A stretch of 64,000 bases of DNA from Alitta virens (taxonomy: Eukaryota; Annelida; Polychaeta; Phyllodocida; Nereididae). Below, one piece after another: positions 57,495 to 64,000 of the stretch; the first letter of the stretch is position 1, and each line of letters begins with the position of its first letter. The stretch covers positions 30,861,231 through 30,925,230 of the forward strand of contig OW028584.1 of the NCBI GenBank assembly GCA_932294295.1. Reading direction: 5' to 3'. The position numbers were made by a program, and so were the translations under genes. The notes under the pieces are model-generated. The model saw nothing but the letters and a program-made list of their open reading frames with translations, made no database searches and was not told where the DNA came from.

Positions 57495-60353
57495 GCAGTG
57501 AACAGACCCTTCAAACCTGGAGAGCAGAGTAATCGATCTGTACAAATGGGAATTTCAAGCGCCGGAAATCAAATGCGACCTGGTTATGTTCGTCCAATGG
57601 TGGCTGAAGTTCGACCAATTGTTAGTCAGAATAAATCTCCCCATCCAAGTCACAACAGTCATGCTCGACAGATGTATCACAGTGATAAAGGACGTGCAGC
57701 ATCACCACATGCTGCAGGGATGCACCAAGGATCATATGCTACACCCAGTCAATCGCCAAGTAACGGCAGAAGGACTCACTCGCCCAGCCATAGTGGTTTG
57801 AGTCATCAGAATGCATACAACAGTGGAAGACACTCGCCTGGTCGAAGCTCGATGCTTTCTCATTCTCCTGGTCATCAAAATATCAGAACGACCTCTGCCG
57901 GTCATTCTCAAGGACATATGCCAGGTCAAGGTCATTCTCAAGGACATATGCCAGGTCAAGGTCAAATCCAAGGTCATGCAGGTCATTCTGTTAATCCTCA
58001 AGGTCACCCAGCTCAAGGTCACCCAGCTCAAGGTCATCATGCTATGCCATCCCCTCAAGAACAGTTCTTGCGACAGGTCACCCAGCACCGAGATATCCTT
58101 GTCAGTAGAGAAATGCTATCCCCTCAAGAACAGCAACAAATGAACTTAGCACCTGCTGGTATGAGACCCCGAAGCTCTTCTACATCATCTTTACTTGGAA
58201 ATCATCCGGTGGATGACATATTGTATTTGAAATGTAACATATGCAGTTCTACTTACGGTAGCTTACATAGCTTCAGGAAACACTTCAGTAAAGCTCATGG
58301 ATTTGAACCTCGCCCTGAACATGTTACAGTACGAAGTATTTCGGCAGCAAAAGAAGTTAACAAAGCTGAGGCTGCCCAAATGGCTGATGCGAAATATCAG
58401 TATCCACAGCAAGCCGGACAGCCTCTTTCTCCGTCTTATCAAGCTAGTCCAACTGGGTCTAATCTTAGCAGTCCAGGAGTATCTGGTAGCATGGAGCATT
58501 CATCGCCAGGACCAAGAGTGTCGCCATCACCTCACAATCGACACCAAGAGATAGCTAAGAGTGACCCAGCCAAGTTGGAGAGCACTCCCCCTGCAGGTGG
58601 TTCGAAGTCAAGTCGAACAGTCATGCGGTGTTTCCAGTGTGGCCAAGACTTTCCGACCAGAGACTGGGGAGTGTTTAAGAGACATATGAGAGCGCATGAA
58701 ATGCCTCAGTTGCGATGTAACATCTGTCGTCAGTCGTTCAGAGATGAACAAGAATTCCGTGATCATAATCTCACCTACCATCCTGTGCAGAACTACCCTT
58801 GCAGAACTTGTGGGGTTTCATTTGGTCATCCTGCGGCTCTCTCGAAACATGTTAAGATGGTGCATGCTGAGTCTCCCGAACCTGATGCTCCTAATCTGCA
58901 GTGTCTGTATTGCCCTCACTCGTTTAACAGCTTAATCGACTTCAAGACTCATATCCAGGAACATGAACGTTTACTTGGTATCTCTTCTAAAGATTCTAGT
59001 TTTGCTCAACATAGTCCGCAAATCAGACGAGCAAGCCCAGACAGCACGAATGACCTTGAAGGTCAAACTTGTGCTGAAGAAAAACCAATCATGCCTACAA
59101 CTGAAGCTGAAGGCACCACTGGAGCAGCCAAACCTAGATCAAAAGGAATACCAATTTTTAACCTAAACGTTCAAGCATCTAATGAGAAAGAAGACAAGTC
59201 ATTCCGGAACATGTCAATCATGGATATAGTGCGCGAAAAGGTGGAAGAAGCGAGTCGAAAGTATTTGTTCGACATGTGCAACAAAAGTGAAGGGAAGGAA
59301 TGTGCTGCCACCAACAACGGAGATGTTAAAGGCAACAAAGAAATTGCGATCAAACAGGAAGTCAGCATGGAGGTTAAGCAAGAAATAGGTGACAAGATTT
59401 ATGTCATGAATTACCAAGAAAAAGGAACTGTTAAAGAAAGCCACATCGATGAAGCTTTACCTGCAAAAGAGATGGTAAAAGAAACTGTTGCAAAGAGTGA
59501 AAGTGATGGAGTTATTGAAAGGGATGAAATTAAGTCAGATGTGGCAGATCAACGCAGTAATGCCAGCCTTTCATCTAACAATGACATTGATAAAGATATT
59601 AAAGACGAGTTGCAGGTGTACAATGAGCAATCAATGGTAGATAAAATGCCCGGCAGTGCTATATTTGTGGACTCGACACCAGGTGCCGAATTTTCAAAAT
59701 CAGCCGATGTTGTTCAAGGACCTGCATCTATTGATTACATGAATCGGGAAGCTGTTGAAATTAATGTGACAGAATTGATGGAATCAGATCAAGGTCAAGC
59801 AATGGAGAGTGCAACCATAGATATTCTAAAGATAGATAACACATCATCAGATAGACTAATTTCTCAGCCTGTTGTGCCAGAAAGTGATAAGCAAGAGCCG
59901 CAACTTAGTCTTAAACCCCTGTCTAAAACTAGTGAACTTATACCAGCCAATGAGGAGCTACCGAATAATACTGAAGTGGCAAATGAGAATTCCACAACAT
60001 CCCAACAAGTAATTCCTCGTGAGAGTATGAACCTCTCAGGAGCTTCCTCGAGTGCTAAGTTGTCCAGCGTGGGTACACCTGCCGCTCTGATGTTTGATGA
60101 TACGGACACAGAAGATGATGATGATGGAGGATCAAAACTGGTTATTTGTGATGACACTGATCCAGATGACAGTAAAGATCTTGACCTTCTCGAGAAATCC
60201 AAAAAATCCACGTCGAGTGATACTAAGAGTGTCCCAGCAACTAAACGACCGCTACATCATGACGCTGACTATTCTGGTGGCTCTCCAAAGAGACATAAGA
60301 GCAAGTCAGGAGATATATCACAAAGTGGTGAATCGACCAACAATATGTCTTGA
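57495..60353 (+). CDS. Large C2H2 zinc-finger protein, exon 5 (last, five fingers)
   Basis: Encodes residues 1471-2422 and the TGA stop, entering in phase 0. Residues about 1500-1650 are low-complexity His/Gly/Gln/Ser, including GHSQGHMPGQ-type tandem repeats. Fingers are: C1717-x2-C1720-x12-H1733-x4-H1738; then a tight group C1849-x2-C1852-x14-H1867-x3-H1871, C1878/C1881/H1894/H1899, C1906/C1909/H1922/H1927 and C1940/C1943/H1956/H1960. There are no TGEKP linkers, so this is not a KRAB- or Krueppel-like tandem array. Downstream are three SUMO consensus sites (IKQE 2089, VKQE 2097, IKDE 2172), an acidic DDTDTEDDDD tract and a bipartite basic signal at 2387-2407. The layout fits a nuclear DNA-binding co-repressor. 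The orthologue is not recognised. Confidence 0.95.
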   Translation, partial: AVNRPFKPGEQSNRSVQMGISSAGNQMRPGYVRPMVAEVRPIVSQNKSPHPSHNSHARQMYHSDKGRAASPHAAGMHQGSYATPSQSPSNGRRTHSPSHSGLSHQNAYNSGRHSPGRSSMLSHSPGHQNIRTTSAGHSQGHMPGQGHSQGHMPGQGQIQGHAGHSVNPQGHPAQGHPAQGHHAMPSPQEQFLRQVTQHRDILVSREMLSPQEQQQMNLAPAGMRPRSSSTSSLLGNHPVDDILYLKCNICSSTYGSLHSFRKHFSKAHGFEPRPEHVTVRSISAAKEVNKAEAAQMADAKYQYPQQAGQPLSPSYQASPTGSNLSSPGVSGSMEHSSPGPRVSPSPHNRHQEIAKSDPAKLESTPPAGGSKSSRTVMRCFQCGQDFPTRDWGVFKRHMRAHEMPQLRCNICRQSFRDEQEFRDHNLTYHPVQNYPCRTCGVSFGHPAALSKHVKMVHAESPEPDAPNLQCLYCPHSFNSLIDFKTHIQEHERLLGISSKDSSFAQHSPQIRRASPDSTNDLEGQTCAEEKPIMPTTEAEGTTGAAKPRSKGIPIFNLNVQASNEKEDKSFRNMSIMDIVREKVEEASRKYLFDMCNKSEGKECAATNNGDVKGNKEIAIKQEVSMEVKQEIGDKIYVMNYQEKGTVKESHIDEALPAKEMVKETVAKSESDGVIERDEIKSDVADQRSNASLSSNNDIDKDIKDELQVYNEQSMVDKMPGSAIFVDSTPGAEFSKSADVVQGPASIDYMNREAVEINVTELMESDQGQAMESATIDILKIDNTSSDRLISQPVVPESDKQEPQLSLKPLSKTSELIPANEELPNNTEVANENSTTSQQVIPRESMNLSGASSSAKLSSVGTPAALMFDDTDTEDDDDGGSKLVICDDTDPDDSKDLDLLEKSKKSTSSDTKSVPATKRPLHHDADYSGGSPKRHKSKSGDISQSGESTNNMS

Positions 60354-60406
60354 AAGGACTCTACGTTTTTCTCGCAAGTATATTGTAACTGTAGATATAT
60401 ATGTAA

Positions 60407-60435
60407 CACCATTAAATTACATTAATTTAATGGTG
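60407..60435 (+). promoter_or_regulatory. Perfect stem-loop in the 3' UTR
   Basis: CACCATTAAATT (60407-60418) and AATTTAATGGTG (60424-60435) pair over 12 bp around a 5-base loop, starting 54 bases after the stop codon. The role is unknown; it could be an RNA structure or a tiny foldback remnant. Confidence 0.7.
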
Positions 60436-61668
60436 ATCAACTAAGGTTGACTGTTAATTTTATTGATGTACTTAATCTCAAACAGTAGCAATATTCCCAT
60501 CTAGTTTGTATCAATACTAAAGGATCTTTGTCTGTACATCAATTGTACAAACTTAGGTGGTTCGTATTATAGATATTATTTAGTTTCAAGTTATTACAAC
60601 TGAGCATTGATTTCAACCATGTGATGCGGTGTGAATCATGATCTATTCTTGTATTTCATGACAAACAAGACTTTCTAAATGTGATGACAGAATTATATGC
60701 TCAATGTGAAACCCAGCTGTTTAAATTTGATTATTATTGTATGTATAAAGTGACATGACGTTGGAGGTTCCCATTTTTGTTCATTGACAGATGGCAAAAC
60801 ATGAAAACAAAATTGAATTGGCCCATTTGGGCAGACACTTGTATAATCAAATTGATTTTTAATCAAAATGATCGGTTGAATATCAAAGTTATGTTATGGA
60901 TTTATTTTTTATTGAAGTCATGATTTAGTGAAATTTTTCTGTTTTAACTTGCCAGCCTGTTTGCATCTCATATTTATGAATTCCAGTTTATTATTGCATC
61001 TTGCATTACGCTATAGTAACGAAACATTTGTAATCAATTAATCATTTGAATTCCCAATGCATTTTAGTCCCAACTTTCTGTGGTATTACTAAAGCATGTC
61101 TTCTCTCAGATGAGTCAGATCTGTCTGTTGTTTTTGGAACCATGCGTAGTTCAACTTAGTCCTGTTCATAAAATACATTCTATACTGTTGAGTTTTGTAT
61201 TTCTATGGATGCTATATATATATATTTCTTGCAAAAAATGTTAATCACCATTTTGTATGCTGGAATGACGGTGCCTGTTTGTACGATAGATGTTTAACCG
61301 GTTGTCCATTGTTAGGTTATGTGAGTCCCGTTTAGTTTTGTGCTATTGATGTTCATTCTGCTACTTACCAGTTCGAATATTGTGTTCGAAGCATTTAATT
61401 GAATGTACACTATATCTTGTTTAACTCCTGTGTACTTGTTGTTACCTGTTCAGCCAAAGCTTACAAATATTTTGTACTTGGACAAGAGAAATATTTGTTA
61501 ACGAATGGTGAGATGTCTGTTGTGTGCTGTACTTATGAAGTTTAATTGTTGATGATGGTCTTTGGTTATTTATTAGCAGCGCACCAATTATCTGTACTGG
61601 TCCTGTTTACATGTAAAATGTAAATCTATTATGAACTCTCAGTGCATGTGAGAATTGAATGACATTTT

Positions 61669-61674
61669 AATAAA
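61669..61674 (+). terminator. Polyadenylation signal AATAAA
   Basis: Canonical hexamer in TTTTAATAAAATGTTG, with a T/GT-rich downstream element at about 61698-61720. It is the last AATAAA before the next gene. Confidence 0.8.
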
Positions 61675-62419
61675 ATGTTGAATATTTAACTGACACCTTT
61701 GCTTTTGTAATGTTTTCTTTAATGAGGAACAGTTATGAGTTATTTTTACAGCAATTTTAGGATAGCCACAGGCTTTTGCCATCATGACAGCCCTTAGAAA
61801 GTTAGTATACTATAGACCAAGGCTACTGACTTTGTCAAGAACAGCTTTTACTCCCCCTGGGTAACTGCCTTCAATGATGGCGCCAGTTTCAGTCAATAAC
61901 ATCATATTACACATCAAAAATGGTTATAAATATTATACACAAAAATAGTTTTCCTTCTTATTCTAAGTGATAACTTCCATTATTTATGGGCTTATATACA
62001 AGGAATTCCTTGCCTGTACGCTTGGAAAGGTCAATTCTCATCTCTAATGGCAGCTAATTTGCGTATGTCACCATCTCTACACATGATGGTGCTTCCTGAT
62101 TTGCAAATATCTCCCAAGCAGTGTGCTGTCAGCTTTACCTAACTGAGTAAACTTTTTTTTTTTAGAATTGAGTGTAATCAATGCAAACAATACAAATTGA
62201 TATGCAATTTCAAAAAAAATCTGTTAGACATTCAATGCCCTATATGCTATTAAGCTAATTTGTTTGTATTTAAGTCTAACTGGTAAACTAGAAAAAATAA
62301 TTGCCATCAAGCTCAGGGCATTTCCTAATGTATTCAGCTACATCCTGATTGGCATTTGCAAATGACATAGCTGCCTCTTGAGATAAGAAGCCAATTAAGG
62401 CAGTCAGTAAGTAGCCTTG

Positions 62420-62482
62420 GTATTAGTAAAGTATAAGTGCTGTCATCACTGTGCAATGTCATATATGTTGGCAAACGCCTGT
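62420..62482 (-). mobile_element. Relative of the 92-bp MITE
   Basis: ATAAGTGCTGTCATCACTGT, GCAATGTCATATATGTTGGC and AAACGCCTGTG are the inverse of 21024-21085 with only a few differences. It directly abuts the SINE head. Confidence 0.75.
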
Positions 62483-62600
62483 GGGATAGCCTAATAGTTA
62501 AGGCATCAGATCTGCAGAAGGCCGAGGTTTGATTCCTGGCCCAGGCAATTCTATTTGAGCTACATCCAGCTGCTTAATGACTCTATTCTGGGGTTGTTTT
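62483..62600 (+). mobile_element. tRNA-derived SINE head
   Basis: ATAGCCTAATAGTTAAGGCA (A box) and GGTTTGATTCC (B box at 62526-62536), then GAGCTACATCCAGCTGCTTA. The tail is short or missing. Confidence 0.65.
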
Positions 62601-62703
62601 CAGTGTTGAAGCTGTAGAGACATATAAAATTGGTGCATGGTGTAAGATTGCATGCATACTGTGCCTATGGCAAGCTGGCAACATTTGAAAGAATGAGTAT
62701 TGT

Positions 62704-62739
62704 CCACGAGGGGGAGTACAGATGTTGCGCCCTCTGGTG
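62704..62739. promoter_or_regulatory. Two convergent CTCF-like motifs at the CCDC12 start
   Basis: CCACGAGGGGGAG (62704-62716, plus) and TGCGCCCTCTGGTGT (62725-62739; its reverse holds CCAGAGGGCGCA) both resemble the CTCF core. They lie 19-54 bases before the CCDC12 ATG. The resemblance is seen; binding is not shown. Confidence 0.45.
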
Positions 62740-62757
62740 TTATTTTCTGTTGTTAAC

Positions 62758-62903
62758 ATGGGAGACGTTGGCAAGTTGGAGGAAGAAGCTTTGGCCAGAA
62801 AAGAGCGTTTAAAGAAATGGAAACATAGAAGAGGGTTTCAAGACGAACAAATAGAGCCTCCTGACAAGAAGAAAGCAGTTTCCGATAACGGAAAGCTCCC
62901 GAA
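62758..62903 (+). CDS. CCDC12 (cwf18 family) splicing factor, first coding exon
   Basis: ATG in AACATGG context opens a 48-residue segment whose VGKLEEEALARKERLKKWK stretch (residues 4-22) closely matches the N-terminus of CCDC12, the homologue of yeast Cwf18. That protein is a known component of the activated spliceosome, so it acts in the nucleus. The exon ends CCGAA|GTAGGTA in phase 2; reading on gives a stop at once, which supports the donor. The predicted segment is basic and alpha-helical, as expected. An upstream in-frame ATG at 62722 would add 12 hydrophobic residues, but the conserved start is 62758. Only the first exon is in the window. Confidence 0.85.
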
Positions 62904-64000
62904 GTAGGTATTGTTGGTCTAAGGAGTGATGCTGGGTGGGCGATAATGAAGTGTGTGGAATCCTGTAAAACGTATCTTTGCCAGACTTTGGCAAAGATCC
63001 TCCTTAACTTCAAGGCTGTCGATCTAAATTACCTGTACCTATACTGACCCGGGTAGTTCCATTGTTTAATGTTTATCCACGCTACTAAGATATCATCAAT
63101 TTGGAATTACATTTTACAATGTTCATCCACAGTGTGACTACACTATATACCAGCGATACCAGTACCTTTATGCCGCATGATAATAGTTCACAGAAGCATT
63201 TAGCGGAAAACTTTTTTGTAAACCAAAATCCGTCCAAGGCCTGTGCAATTCTAACAGACTAAGTGCCCTTTGTTATGGGTATACCACTGCCGTCATACTG
63301 AAAATGCTTTCGTCTTCTACGTCGACCATCTCTTCTAGATGGTGAGACAGAGTTCGAAACTGGGCCAAAATTTCTGGTTGTCTGCTCAGATTTTCAGTTG
63401 TCCCAAAAAAACAACTGTCAGTTGTCCAGCTGACAATTTGGTTGTCCTGGACAACTGGAAACCCGTTTATTTATCTTCATGTTAATTTATCTGTGTGCAT
63501 CATATAGCAAACTGATTATGTCTGTGACATGAATTACAAATTTCCGGTATGCTGGACATTGGCCACGAGGGTGTTCCCCATACCCATAACACCCTTGAAA
63601 TATCTTTATCCTGGGGCTGGTTTTTGATTATGCCCTTTACCCATAAATTAGGAGTATTGAATTCGTTCTCTGCCCAAGTAATTTCCTTTAAACACATAAA
63701 GGAGTTCCTAGGCTCAATGAGGAATATTCCTCTCTATATATACCGAGGTCTGTCTGATCATATTCATGGGTGGGATCTTGTGGCATAGCCTAGCAACCAA
63801 AGCACAAGCATAATAAATGTCTTATCACTCTTATGCACCACCCAGGAAAGGTACCCCAGGCAAATCACACAAAGTCGGCGTATTATCATAATGTTTTCAT
63901 GTGACCCACATGGTCAGAGCTGTCAAACTAACTAAACAATGTCTGATCATATTTTGATGCATGCACTATATTCTTTTATTCTATTCTGGTCTTAGCACTA
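62904..64000 (+). other. First intron of CCDC12 (runs off the window)
   Basis: GTAGGTA donor. Contains TTGTCC/GGACAA-rich sequence at about 63385-63460 and no recognisable second exon. Short open frames at 63500-63790 have no family signature. Confidence 0.7.

Larger units (their letters stand above)
60354..61690 (+). other. 3' UTR of the zinc-finger gene
   Basis: AT-rich, about 1.3 kb, without open frames of note. It contains a perfect 12-bp hairpin close to the stop and TGTA/ATTTA-like words. The end is placed 10-20 bases after the AATAAA at 61669, followed by a GT/T-rich stretch (GCTTTTGTAATGTTTTC). Confidence 0.75.
61691..62757. other. Intergenic gap between the two genes
   Basis: About 1 kb. 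The first 650 bases look unique and AT-rich. A MITE relative and a SINE follow, then the CG-richer region before the CCDC12 start, which should hold its promoter and 5' UTR. No TATA box is evident. Confidence 0.75.

Noticed and set aside
57498..57500. GTG as the start of a separate 951-residue protein
   Set aside because: The frame opens directly at a splice acceptor and continues exon 4 in phase 0, so it is an internal exon.

Overview
This window is nuclear DNA from an animal, most likely an invertebrate deuterostome; a hemichordate or echinoderm is my best guess and it is not proven. The evidence is GT-AG introns of up to about 20 kb, AT-rich non-coding DNA full of microsatellites, tRNA-derived SINEs, hAT/mariner-like MITEs and a decayed non-LTR retrotransposon, and a vertebrate-like CCDC12 first exon. 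There are no operons, ribosome binding sites, CRISPR arrays or prokaryotic genes.

The main gene is a large C2H2 zinc-finger gene on the + strand. Five coding exons join with consistent splice phases (2, 1, 1, 0): 20132-20229, 27014-29454, 34953-35150, 55301-56973 and 57495-60353. The spliced length is 7269 nt, giving 2422 residues plus a stop. Exon 1 is short and easy to miss. It supplies the start codon and the first cysteine of finger 1, and the finger is completed across the first intron. The protein has two duplicated C-x4-C fingers at the N-terminus, a basic block of unknown function, two fingers at the end of exon 2, a proline/glutamine-rich linker with two PLDLSK (CtBP-type) motifs, a finger followed by a four-finger cluster in exon 5, SUMO-type sites, an acidic tract and a C-terminal nuclear localisation signal. 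It looks like a nuclear co-repressor or transcription factor. I do not recognise the orthologue.

Inside the 20-kb intron 3 there is a CG-richer stretch with an exon-like ATG (41897-41936). It ends in the splice phase that exon 4 needs, so it may be an alternative first exon for a short isoform (1523 residues) that lacks the N-terminal half.

Region by region: 1-20112 is gene-free (SINEs, minisatellites, foldback repeats). 20113-61690 is the zinc-finger gene, its introns loaded with transposable elements, followed by a 3' UTR ending near an AATAAA signal at 61669. 61700-62757 is a short intergenic gap with a SINE and a MITE relative. 62758-62903 is the first coding exon of a CCDC12/cwf18 splicing-factor gene in the same orientation, whose first intron runs off the window.

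I found no obviously new enzymatic or defence system. The most useful second-look items are the alternative first exon, an ideal RFX X-box inside coding exon 1, a MITE insertion with a paralogous empty site, several target-site-duplication-supported MITE families, and a perfect hairpin just after the zinc-finger stop codon.
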